From: Bacillota bacterium
GTDB taxonomy: Bacteria > Bacillota > Clostridia > DSM-8532
Direction: 5' to 3'
Length of the DNA stretch: 41,403 nt
Assembly (NCBI GenBank): GCA_023411795.1
Contig: JAEYOK010000019.1
Coordinates: forward strand, 1-41,403
Shown here: positions 17,578 through 25,220 of the stretch, piece by piece
How the letters are laid out: the number at the start of each line of letters is the position of its first letter
Numbering within the stretch: position 1 is the stretch's first letter
Made by a program: the position numbers and the translations under genes
Notes under the pieces: model-generated
What the model was told of the DNA's origin: nothing
Databases searched by the model: none
The model's input: the letters and a program-made list of their open reading frames with translations, nothing else

Positions 17578-18309
17578 ATGATCCTGAATAAAAATAGTTC
17601 CATACCAGTCTACCATCAGTTGAAAGAAATAATACATAAAAGAATACAAAGCGGCGAATATGTGGAGGGGGGGATCATCCCCTCAGAAAGAGATTTTGCG
17701 AAAGATTTCGGCATCAGCCGAATGACAGTGCGCCAGGCCCTGAATCAAATGGTCGCTGAAGGCTCCCTCGTTAGGGAAAAAGGCCGGGGGACCTTCGTGG
17801 CAAAGCATAAGATTCAGCAAAAGAACATTAGCAGCTTTTCGGAAACAGTGCGTGCAAAAGGCATGGTTCCATCAACCAGGGTACTGCATTTTAAAAAAGA
17901 GAACGCCGGTGATGAGATTTCGAGCATTCTCAATGTTTCAAAGGATGAGCAAGTCTATGTGGTAAAACGCCTCAGATTAGCAAACGAAATACCTGTCGGA
18001 CTTGAACAGGTCTATATACCTGTTAGTTTATGTCCGGATCTTGAAAGCCACCAGCTTGAGGCTTCACTTTACCAACTGATCGATGAAAAATACGGAATCA
18101 GTATACACTATATGGATAACATTATTGAAGCCTCAGTAACCACCTCTGATGAGAGAAAGCTGTTAAACATAAGCACTTCAACCCCTGTCTTAAGAATAAC
18201 AGGTGTCAGCTTTACTTCAGACGGACGTAAGTTCTCCTACGAAAGAGATATATACAGAGCTGATCAATACTCCTATAATGTACGGATTTTTTTAAACCGT
18301 GAATCCTGA
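17578..18309 (+). CDS. GntR-family regulator, HutC/UTRA type (NagR/DasR-like)
   Basis: A 243-residue regulator. The N-terminal winged helix contains IPSERDFAKDFGISRMTVRQ and the wing EKGRGTFV; residues of about 85-240 form a UTRA ligand-binding domain that in NagR/DasR relatives senses GlcNAc-6-P or GlcN-6-P. AGGTG precedes the ATG. It stands directly before a deaminase-kinase-deacetylase set, with a palindromic site at 18382-18395 that fits this subfamily's operators. It probably represses the downstream operon and is relieved by an amino-sugar phosphate; effector identity is inference from context. Confidence 0.92.
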   Translation: MILNKNSSIPVYHQLKEIIHKRIQSGEYVEGGIIPSERDFAKDFGISRMTVRQALNQMVAEGSLVREKGRGTFVAKHKIQQKNISSFSETVRAKGMVPSTRVLHFKKENAGDEISSILNVSKDEQVYVVKRLRLANEIPVGLEQVYIPVSLCPDLESHQLEASLYQLIDEKYGISIHYMDNIIEASVTTSDERKLLNISTSTPVLRITGVSFTSDGRKFSYERDIYRADQYSYNVRIFLNRES

Positions 18310-18345
18310 TGCTTTATTTTTTACATTAGTAAGCTAAAATTCATC

Positions 18346-18374
18346 TTGTCAATTAAATACATTAATATTATACT
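18346..18374 (+). promoter_or_regulatory. Sigma-A promoter of the amino-sugar operon
   Basis: TTGTCA (18346-18351) and TATACT (18369-18374) are exactly 17 bases apart. The start codon at 18423 lies 49 bases after the -10 box, behind GAAGGAG. Confidence 0.75.
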
Positions 18375-18381
18375 ATTCTTA

Positions 18382-18395
18382 GTGGTATAGACCAC
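18382..18395. promoter_or_regulatory. Candidate GntR/UTRA operator (dre-like)
   Basis: GTGGTATAGACCAC consists of GTGGT and ACCAC half-sites around a 4-base centre. It closely resembles the TGGTCTAGACCA consensus of DasR/NagR sites. It covers the expected transcription start, eight bases behind the -10 box, which fits repression by the GntR protein encoded just upstream. I saw no second copy in the window. Confidence 0.7.
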
Positions 18396-18422
18396 CTATT
18401 AAGTATTGAAGGAGATTTAGCT

Positions 18423-19460
18423 ATGACACAAATGTGGCAAGAAATTATGGAGCAACCGAAGATAGTTGAGAAGTGCCTTTCATTGAATCAAAAAACTATC
18501 GATGCTATTTTAGATCGTTTAGGTGAGAAAGATATAGATAATGTTATTATAGCGGCGAGGGGTACGTCGGATCACGCCGGTATATACGGAAAATATCTAA
18601 TTGAAATTAAAAAAGGGATCCCTGTGTCTCTTGCAGCTCCGTCCGTATTCACCATTTACGAGAAAAACGTAAAAATGGCTAACAGCCTTGTTATTGCTAT
18701 ATCTCAATCAGGTCGTGCCGCTGATGCTCTTGAGGTTATCAGGTCTGCGAGAAAACAGGGAGCACCCACTGTTGCAATAACTAATTTTGAGGACTCTCCT
18801 CTGGCAATGGAGTCTGAATTCCACCTGTTCTGCGGAGCTGGAGTAGAGAAAAGCGTAGCTGCTACCAAAACCTTCATGTCAGAGATATATCTTCTTGCAC
18901 AATTTGTGGCAGCCTGGAGCGGAGACGAAGCATTCAAAAAAGAGCTGACTGAGGTTCCTTCATTATTGACAAAAACCCTGGAATCTGCAGAAGATATTAA
19001 AAATGTTGTAAACCGTTATCGTTTTATGAATATGTGTTTTATTCTAGCACGAGGAACAAATTATGCCGTAGCGATGGAGGCTTCATTAAAAATTCAGGAA
19101 ACCAGTTATGTCCGTGCCAAAGGCTATGCCATTTCAGATTTTCACCATGGCCCTTTTGCAATGATTGGCGAGCATATGCCTGTTATCTTATATGCTCCAA
19201 AGGGAGAAAGCCTTAAGGATTGTAAGGAGATGCTTGAAAAATTAAGAAATGCGGGGGCCGATATCCTTGTGGTATCCAATGACCCAGAAACCCTGGCAAT
19301 GGGCAATTGCTCCCTTAGGATACCCGATATTACAAGTGATTTCATTTCACCCTTTGCAACTGTAATGGTAGCCCAGATATTTGCATGCAACCTTTCCGTT
19401 TTAAAAGGACTTAATCCAGATGCACCCAGAGGCTTATCCAAGGTTACATATACGAGATAG
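18423..19460 (+). CDS. SIS-domain glucosamine-6-phosphate deaminase (NagB-II / AgaS-like)
   Basis: A protein of 345 residues built of two SIS domains, equivalent to the isomerase half of GlmS without the glutaminase half. Motifs are AARGTSDHAGIYGKYLIE (phosphosugar loop), IAISQSGRAADALEVI, EKSVAATKTFMSEIYLLAQF, and in the second domain ARGTNYAVAMEASLKIQE and AKGYAISDFHHGPFAMI. Such stand-alone proteins (NagB-II, GlmD, AgaS) deaminate GlcN-6-P, or a related amino-sugar phosphate, to a ketose phosphate and ammonia. The C-terminus RGLSKVTYTR also resembles GlmS relatives. It is first in the operon behind promoter and operator, followed after 12 bases by a sugar kinase and then a deacetylase, which supports a catabolic role. 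Confidence 0.88.
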   Translation: MTQMWQEIMEQPKIVEKCLSLNQKTIDAILDRLGEKDIDNVIIAARGTSDHAGIYGKYLIEIKKGIPVSLAAPSVFTIYEKNVKMANSLVIAISQSGRAADALEVIRSARKQGAPTVAITNFEDSPLAMESEFHLFCGAGVEKSVAATKTFMSEIYLLAQFVAAWSGDEAFKKELTEVPSLLTKTLESAEDIKNVVNRYRFMNMCFILARGTNYAVAMEASLKIQETSYVRAKGYAISDFHHGPFAMIGEHMPVILYAPKGESLKDCKEMLEKLRNAGADILVVSNDPETLAMGNCSLRIPDITSDFISPFATVMVAQIFACNLSVLKGLNPDAPRGLSKVTYTR

Positions 19461-19472
19461 TGGAGGTTATGT

Positions 19473-20870
19473 ATGAAAAAACTATTTGATTTTTCTTTAA
19501 GTATAAAACCTGTGTACGATCCCGACTTCTATCCGGCAGCACTTTATAACAAGGCATTTTTGGAAGAGGTTAAAAAGTCAGGTAAATGTGTATCAGTTGC
19601 TATCGGTATAGAAAGAAATGACGGATTGATTTCAGTATATAAAACAAAGGTATTTGCTGAGGATTCCGGATATGCCTATGAGAGCAAATTATACATAGAA
19701 CGTCTGGTAAAGGCTCTTATGTGGATTAAAGGTGGCTTTAAAATTATTTTCGGAGGGCCTGAGTATCTTGGTGAGTATTTGAAAAAAGCATATGCTCCTG
19801 GTGGACTGCGCGCATTTGATGCTGAGTTTATGGCAAGGGTTTATGAAAAGCCATTTGAGGTTATTGTTACGGAATATGACAAGGTTCCTGCAGAAAATGA
19901 GAAGTCGGTGCCGGCAGGCAGACATATGGACGGATGCAGAATCGGGTTTGACGCCGGGGGAAGCGACAGAAAGGTTTCTGCGGTTATTGACGGCCAGGCT
20001 GTATACAGCGAGGAGGTTGTATGGCATCCCAAGACAAATAGTGACCCGGATTACCATTATGATGGTATTGTAACAGCCTTTAAAACAGCTGCTTCTTATA
20101 TGCCAAGAGTAGACGCCATAGGCGTAAGCTCTGCTGGCATTTATGTAAACAATAAGGCAATGGTTGCCTCACTCTTTTTGAAGGTTCCTAAAGACTTATT
20201 CAAGGAAAAGGTAACAGACATTTATATAAGAGCTGCTAAAGAAATAGGGGATGTTCCCCTTGTAGTTGCCAATGACGGTGATGTAACAGCATTAGCCGGA
20301 GCTATGGATCTAGACAGCGGTAACGTGTTGGGAATAGCAATGGGAACCAGTGAAGCAGGAGGATATGTGGACAAAAACGGGAATATTACCGGCTGGCTTA
20401 ATGAACTGGCTTTCGCTCCTGCCGATTATAATCCTGAAGCAATGGTAGATGAATGGTCCGGAGATTATGGCTGCGGTGTTAAGTATTTTTCACAGGATGC
20501 AGTTATCAAGCTGGCCCCAAGAGCTGGTATTGAGCTCGAAGAAAACCTTTCTCCCGCTGAGAAGCTTAAGGTAGTTCAAGAGCTTAATGAACAGGGAGAT
20601 AAGAGAGCCGAAGGAATTTTCCAGTCCATTGGTTGTTACTTAGGATACACATTAGCTCATTATGCAAGCTTTTACGATATTAATTATGTGCTTGTTTTAG
20701 GCAGGGTTACATCGGGAAAAGGCGGAGCATTAATAATTGAAACAGCAGAGAAGGTACTAAGAGAAGATTTTCCGATACTCGCAAGAAAAATTAAGCTAGA
20801 GATTCCCGATGAGTCCAATCGCCGTGTTGGCCAGTCCATTGCGGCGGCAAGCCTCCCACAAATAGAGTAG
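19473..20870 (+). CDS. ROK/ASKHA-type sugar kinase with an additional N-terminal domain
   Basis: Probably phosphorylates an amino sugar. The kinase half begins at about residue 155 with the phosphate-1 loop RIGFDAGGSDRKVSAVIDG, then GVSSAGIYVN, the likely catalytic segment VVANDGDVTALAGAM (Asp268) and the phosphate-2 loop GIAMGTSEAGGYVD. It lacks the ROK zinc motif CxCGxxGC, so it is distant from classical ROK kinases. About 150 residues before the kinase form an alpha/beta segment I do not recognise (GIERNDGLISVYKTKVFAED, GGFKIIFGGPEYLGEYL). Total length is 465 against about 300 for ROK proteins. GGAGG precedes the ATG. It sits between a GlcN-6-P-type deaminase and a PIG-L deacetylase, which suggests glucosamine or a related sugar as substrate. 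Confidence 0.78.
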   Translation: MKKLFDFSLSIKPVYDPDFYPAALYNKAFLEEVKKSGKCVSVAIGIERNDGLISVYKTKVFAEDSGYAYESKLYIERLVKALMWIKGGFKIIFGGPEYLGEYLKKAYAPGGLRAFDAEFMARVYEKPFEVIVTEYDKVPAENEKSVPAGRHMDGCRIGFDAGGSDRKVSAVIDGQAVYSEEVVWHPKTNSDPDYHYDGIVTAFKTAASYMPRVDAIGVSSAGIYVNNKAMVASLFLKVPKDLFKEKVTDIYIRAAKEIGDVPLVVANDGDVTALAGAMDLDSGNVLGIAMGTSEAGGYVDKNGNITGWLNELAFAPADYNPEAMVDEWSGDYGCGVKYFSQDAVIKLAPRAGIELEENLSPAEKLKVVQELNEQGDKRAEGIFQSIGCYLGYTLAHYASFYDINYVLVLGRVTSGKGGALIIETAEKVLREDFPILARKIKLEIPDESNRRVGQSIAAASLPQIE

Positions 20871-20883
20871 GGTATGGCAGACT

Positions 20884-20914
20884 GTGAGTAATGGGAACAT
20901 ACCCGTTCACTCAT
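20884..20914. repeat. Palindromic repeat R3, ATGAGTA type
   Basis: GTGAGTAATGGG and CCCGTTCACTCAT form imperfect arms around AACATA. Arms and GGGA core match R2 and R4, with several changes, so this seems an older copy. It lies between the kinase and PIG-L genes inside the operon. Confidence 0.55.
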
Positions 20915-20964
20915 TTATCCCCAACTTTCATCCTCTAACATCTATAAAGTAAGGAGATGATCAT

Positions 20965-21813
20965 ATGATACTCAATAAACAGGGTGCGGAAGTATATATT
21001 CCGGACAATATCGATGCGGAAGCCGCATTGAAAAGAACTACACGTATGGCTATTGCAGCTCATCAGGATGATATTGAAATCATGGCTTACCATGGAATTC
21101 TAAATTGCTTCGGCAAAGAAGATGAATGGTTTTTCGGCGTAGTTGTTACCGACGGTGCTGGAAGCCCAAGAGACGATATCTATAAAAACTACAGTGATGA
21201 GGATATGAAGGCAATCAGAAAAACAGAGCAGAAAAAGGCTGCCTTTGTGGGCGAATACTCAGGGGTTGCAATGCTTTATTACAAGAGCAGTGAGGTAAAA
21301 GACCCGAAAAATCAAGAGGTGGTAAGTGAGATTGCTGAAATTATAAGAAAAGCACAACCGGAAATACTGTATACCCATAATTTTGCAGACAAGCATGATA
21401 CCCACGTTGCCACAGTGACAAAGGTCATTAATGCAGTAAGAAGCCTTCCAAAGGAACTCCGCCCTAAAAAGATTATCGGCTGTGAAGTATGGCGTAATTT
21501 AGATTGGATGGCTGATGATAAAAAGGTAATGATGGATGTTTCGGGACATCAGAATATTGCGGCTGCGGTATTGGCAGTGCATGATTCCCAAATTTGTGGG
21601 GGAAAGCGTTACGATCTTGCAAACCAAGGTAGAAGACTTGCCAATGCCACGTTCTCAGAATCTCACGGTGTAGACCAGTATGAGGCTTTGAGCTACGGCA
21701 TGGATTTAACACCTTTAGCTGAGAATGATACTCTAGATATTATAGAATATGTTACCGGATATATTGACGGATTCAAAAAGGCTGTACAGGAAAAAGTTTC
21801 AAAGATGCTTTAA
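20965..21813 (+). CDS. PIG-L/LmbE-family N-acetyl amino-sugar deacetylase
   Basis: Zinc-dependent removal of an acetyl group from an N-acetylglucosaminyl compound. The 282-residue protein carries AIAAHQDDIEI: His33 and Asp36 as zinc ligands and Asp35 as base, by comparison with MshB-type enzymes. It also has THNFADKHDTHVATV with His146 as third ligand. The canonical AHPDD is AHQDD here. AAGGAG precedes the ATG, 94 bases behind the kinase. With the kinase and SIS deaminase it would form a deacetylate, phosphorylate, deaminate route. This resembles the archaeal chitin route (Dac and GlmD proteins) rather than bacterial NagA-NagB. The exact substrate, free sugar or disaccharide, is open. Confidence 0.88.
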   Translation: MILNKQGAEVYIPDNIDAEAALKRTTRMAIAAHQDDIEIMAYHGILNCFGKEDEWFFGVVVTDGAGSPRDDIYKNYSDEDMKAIRKTEQKKAAFVGEYSGVAMLYYKSSEVKDPKNQEVVSEIAEIIRKAQPEILYTHNFADKHDTHVATVTKVINAVRSLPKELRPKKIIGCEVWRNLDWMADDKKVMMDVSGHQNIAAAVLAVHDSQICGGKRYDLANQGRRLANATFSESHGVDQYEALSYGMDLTPLAENDTLDIIEYVTGYIDGFKKAVQEKVSKML

Positions 21814-21857
21814 TAAATCATAGCTTAAATAAAATGCACACCTACCTCCACAAATAT

Positions 21858-21894
21858 AAAAACCGTTCCCGTATTTTTCAGGGAACGGTTTTTT
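21858..21894. terminator. Bidirectional terminator between the PIG-L and galE genes
   Basis: AAAAACCGTTCCC (21858-21870) and GGGAACGGTTTTTT (21881-21894) form a strong stem with T runs on both strands. It ends both converging operons. Confidence 0.9.
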
Positions 21895-21922
21895 ACCTTA
21901 ATCGGTGGTGGAAAAGATGATA

Positions 21923-22936
21923 TCATTCATCATATCCGTTGGGATTGTTTTTCTGCCATCTCCAGGAATCCTCGCACATCTCCTGTAGGCCTTTTTCGGC
22001 TTCCCAGCCAAGCTCTTCCCTGGCTTTTGTAGGGTCTGCGTAACAGGTGGCAATATCACCCGGTCTTCTAGGCATTATTTTATATTTTATTGGCTTTCCA
22101 CATACCTTCTCGAAGCTTTTCAGCATATCCAGAACACTATATCCCTTACCGGTTCCAAGATTATATGTTAACACACCGTTGCTTTCCTTAAGCTTTTCTA
22201 AAGCCTTAAGGTGACCCTTTGCCAAATCAACAACATGGATGTAATCCCGTACACCGGTTCCGTCCGGAGTATCATAATCGTTGCCGAAAACACCAAGGGC
22301 ATCAAGCTTACCAACGGCAACCTGAGTGATATAGGGAACTAGATTATTGGGAATATCCCTGGGGTCTTCTCCAATCCGCCCGCTTATATGAGCACCGACT
22401 GGATTAAAGTATCTCAAAAGCACAATATTCCATGAGTTATCGGATACATAAAGATCCCTTAGAATCTCTTCTATCATCAGCTTTGTTCTACCATAAGGGT
22501 TAGTGACCGAAAGGGGAAAATCCTCTCTGATTGGAACAGTCTTTGGATTCCCGTAAACGGTAGCCGAAGAGCTGAACACCAAATTCTTTACTCCGTATTT
22601 TCGCATCAGGTCACATAGTATCAGTGTTCCGGTAATATTGTTGTAGTAATACTCAAGAGGCTTGGAAACTGATTCTCCTACAGCCTTTAGCCCGGCAAAA
22701 TGGATTACTGAATCGATATTCTCATTATTAAAGATATCTTCTATAGCTTCCCGGTCTAATAAATCAGCTTTATAGAAGGTTAGCTGTTTCCCCGTTATTT
22801 CCGTAACTCTCTCCAATGATTTTTCAGAGGAGTTACTTAAATTATCTATTACAACGACTTCATATCCTTCATTTAAAAGCTCCACACAGGTGTGGCTTCC
22901 GATATATCCGGCACCGCCGGTAACTAAAACAGCCAT
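21923..22936 (-). CDS. galE: UDP-glucose/UDP-N-acetylglucosamine 4-epimerase
   Basis: NAD-dependent epimerisation at C4 of UDP-hexoses. The 337-residue protein shows the Rossmann motif VTGGAGYIGSH, the FSSSATVYG segment with Ser124, and the catalytic NPYGRTK with Tyr148 and Lys152. At the gatekeeper position, Tyr299 in E. coli GalE, the sequence is GDIATCYADP, giving Cys298. Human GALE also has Cys here and accepts UDP-GlcNAc/GalNAc, so this enzyme probably does as well. It is the last gene of an operon with a NahK-type kinase and a nucleotidyltransferase. GGAGG precedes the ATG. Confidence 0.96.
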   Translation of the reverse strand: MAVLVTGGAGYIGSHTCVELLNEGYEVVVIDNLSNSSEKSLERVTEITGKQLTFYKADLLDREAIEDIFNNENIDSVIHFAGLKAVGESVSKPLEYYYNNITGTLILCDLMRKYGVKNLVFSSSATVYGNPKTVPIREDFPLSVTNPYGRTKLMIEEILRDLYVSDNSWNIVLLRYFNPVGAHISGRIGEDPRDIPNNLVPYITQVAVGKLDALGVFGNDYDTPDGTGVRDYIHVVDLAKGHLKALEKLKESNGVLTYNLGTGKGYSVLDMLKSFEKVCGKPIKYKIMPRRPGDIATCYADPTKAREELGWEAEKGLQEMCEDSWRWQKNNPNGYDE

Positions 22937-22972
22937 ATTAATAATCCTCCTTACATATTAACCCGGATTTTC

Positions 22973-24088
22973 TTATGAATATTTATTAACAATCTCCTTC
23001 ATTATATCAAACTTTTCTTCCATATCGGATACAAGTTTGAATTGTGTTCGGCATCTGTCCAGATTATGACCTTCTCTATGAGTTCTGAAGTACGTGTCGC
23101 CCTGAAGATAATCAGTAAGGAAACGTATGCCACATTCATAGGTCATAAGCTTAGCTCCCATGGGTAGCATGTCAAGTTCATTTCTTGTCAGGCTTCCTGC
23201 ACTGCCTTCAATGAAGCCTTTTACATAGGCTTCGTAAAGTTCCAGACTAAAATTGACTTTTGATAAATCTTTTTCATCCTCTGCTCCGGTTGATGCTCCG
23301 AATCTTATTGAGTCGCCAAAGTCGTTCATTGAAAGTCCCGGCATGATAGTATCCAGATCAATTATACACACAGGCTTTATAGTATTTTTATCGAATAGAA
23401 TATTATTAAGCTTGGTATCATTATGAGTAACCCGGAGGGGTAGCTCTCCCTTTTCCTGCATATCTACGAGAATCCCTGCGTCAACTTCCCGGGCGAGGGC
23501 AAACTTGATTTCTTCCTGTACGTATTTTACTCTGCCGCAAATATCTTCTTCTATAGCCTTCTTAAGATTTTTAAAGCGGACCTTTGTGTTATGGAAGTCT
23601 TTTATAGTTTCATACAGGGTATGTGCAGGGTAATCTGCCAGGAGCCTTTGATAATTACCGAAGGCAACAGCGCTTAGATAAAAGTCCTCCGGATTTTCAA
23701 CCAAATCATAACAGAGAGTATCCTCAATAAACAAATAGCTTCTCCAGTAGCTTCCTATGCTGTCAACATAATAGCTGCTTCCATCTTTGGTAGGTATGAC
23801 ATTCAAAGTCTCTCTTTTAGAATCCCCACCGTTAATTATTATTCTGTCCCGTAAGAATGAGGTAACCCCGACGATATTGCTCATTAGCTGCCCTGGGTTT
23901 TTGAATATTTCATGATTCATACGCTGAAGCAGATACTTAATGCTTGTTTTATTATTCACTTTGCAAACAACCACAAAAGTATCATTGATGTGGCCGTTTC
24001 CATATCTGAAATGTTCAATAGCCGTACCCTGATAACTCATCTGGCTAATGACTTCATCAATTTTTGCACAGGCTTGTTCTCTTGTCAT
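22973..24088 (-). CDS. nahK: N-acetylhexosamine 1-kinase (NahK-like)
   Basis: An aminoglycoside-phosphotransferase-fold kinase of 371 residues, very close to bifidobacterial NahK (about 359). NahK phosphorylates the anomeric carbon of GlcNAc or GalNAc. Shared segments include PLRVTHNDTKLNNIL (catalytic loop, Asp224), IIDLDTIMPG (Mg-binding Asp244/Asp246), DFGDSIRFGAST, EDEKDLSKVNFS and ECGIRFLTDYLQGD. The family is often misannotated as a mucin-desulfating enzyme. AGGGGGG lies before the ATG. The neighbours, an NTP-transferase upstream and galE downstream, complete a Leloir-like path for N-acetylhexosamines. No lacto-N-biose phosphorylase is in the window. Confidence 0.9.
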   Translation of the reverse strand: MTREQACAKIDEVISQMSYQGTAIEHFRYGNGHINDTFVVVCKVNNKTSIKYLLQRMNHEIFKNPGQLMSNIVGVTSFLRDRIIINGGDSKRETLNVIPTKDGSSYYVDSIGSYWRSYLFIEDTLCYDLVENPEDFYLSAVAFGNYQRLLADYPAHTLYETIKDFHNTKVRFKNLKKAIEEDICGRVKYVQEEIKFALAREVDAGILVDMQEKGELPLRVTHNDTKLNNILFDKNTIKPVCIIDLDTIMPGLSMNDFGDSIRFGASTGAEDEKDLSKVNFSLELYEAYVKGFIEGSAGSLTRNELDMLPMGAKLMTYECGIRFLTDYLQGDTYFRTHREGHNLDRCRTQFKLVSDMEEKFDIMKEIVNKYS

Positions 24089-24109
24089 ATTAAATACCCC
24101 CCTGATATA

Positions 24110-25030
24110 CTAGTCCCAGAGCTTCTCCGGATAAACACCGTTTTTCTTGAGCTTGGCTATTGCTGAAACGACAACCCCTTTATCCTCTTTGTAAGTTACC
24201 CCATACCATTTATCCAGAGATTTAAGCACCTGAACTTTTGCTTTTTCCTCTTTTAACAGTTCCCCGACAACATCAGGCAAGAAATACTCACTTTTAAGAG
24301 GATTATTAGGTATGCTTTCTTCAAGAAATCTTATAAATCTGTTATTTAACTCGCTTAAGATGCTCTTTGTGAAGCCCCACATATTCATTGATACAATTGA
24401 GCCTTGAGGAATAGGTGCCCAGGTGTTTCCGTTGTCCTCAGTAAAGGCTGATCCGTTGCCATACTTTTCAATACGGGTTCTTTCTTTAATGCTCTTGAGA
24501 TATCCGTCAGAACCAACTGTACATACACCTCTTGCCACATGCCCATGATCAGTGAGAGTATTCTCAATCACATATCCTACCATGCAATAGCTGTATTTAT
24601 CATCATCCTGAGTGTTGGTTAGTCTGTCATATATTAGTTCAAAAGCACTTTGTCCATAATAATCATCAGCATTAATGACTGCAAAAGGGCCATTTATTTT
24701 TTCAAAACAGCTTAAAATGGCATGACCTGTTCCCCATGGCTTAACCCTTCCTTCGGGCTTATTAAATCCGGCGGGAATATTGCCTATATCCTGATATACA
24801 TATTCAACCTGCACATATCTGCTGATTCTATCGCCGATTCGTTCTTTAAAGTCAGCTTCGATTTCCTGTTTAATAATGAAGATAACCTTTTTAAAGCCCG
24901 CTTTAATGGCGTCATAAATGGAAAAGTCGATTATAAGGTGATTCTGGTCATCAATTGGGTCAATTTGCTTAAGTCCCCCGTAACGGCTGCCGATGCCTGC
25001 CGCCATAATAACTAGTACTGGTGTATCCAT
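24110..25030 (-). CDS. NTP-transferase (probable HexNAc-1-P uridylyltransferase)
   Basis: A 306-residue nucleotidyltransferase of the sugar-1-phosphate type. The nucleotide-binding signature VIMAAGIGSRYGGLKQ opens the protein, with the family Lys about 12 residues on; FAVINADDYYGQSAF holds the Mg-binding acidic residue, and EYFLPDVVGELL is typical of this subgroup. It precedes the NahK-like kinase by about 20 bases in the same operon, so the likely job is to join UTP to the hexosamine-1-phosphate made by that kinase. In Bifidobacterium a GalT-type enzyme fills this step; here an NTP-transferase does. AAAGGAG precedes the ATG. Nucleotide and sugar specificity are inferred. Confidence 0.85.
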   Translation of the reverse strand: MDTPVLVIMAAGIGSRYGGLKQIDPIDDQNHLIIDFSIYDAIKAGFKKVIFIIKQEIEADFKERIGDRISRYVQVEYVYQDIGNIPAGFNKPEGRVKPWGTGHAILSCFEKINGPFAVINADDYYGQSAFELIYDRLTNTQDDDKYSYCMVGYVIENTLTDHGHVARGVCTVGSDGYLKSIKERTRIEKYGNGSAFTEDNGNTWAPIPQGSIVSMNMWGFTKSILSELNNRFIRFLEESIPNNPLKSEYFLPDVVGELLKEEKAKVQVLKSLDKWYGVTYKEDKGVVVSAIAKLKKNGVYPEKLWD

Positions 25031-25126
25031 ATGTACAACTCCTTTAACCCATTACCCTTACAAATTTTTATACTTTAATAGTAACCATAGTGCTGTATAA
25101 AAGCTTTATCATTTCATGCATTAAAT

Positions 25127-25156
25127 TTGCACAATTTTGTAGTAAAATAGTATATA
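25127..25156 (+). promoter_or_regulatory. Candidate promoter of the AraC-type gene at 25221
   Basis: TTGCAC (25127-25132) and TATATA (25151-25156) are separated by 18 bases in the divergent region between the NTP-transferase and the AraC regulator. Confidence 0.45.
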
Positions 25157-25220
25157 TTAATTAATTGCATAAGAGGTAAGCAGGTAGAGTTTAACCTATA
25201 GTATTAATTAGGGGTATATT

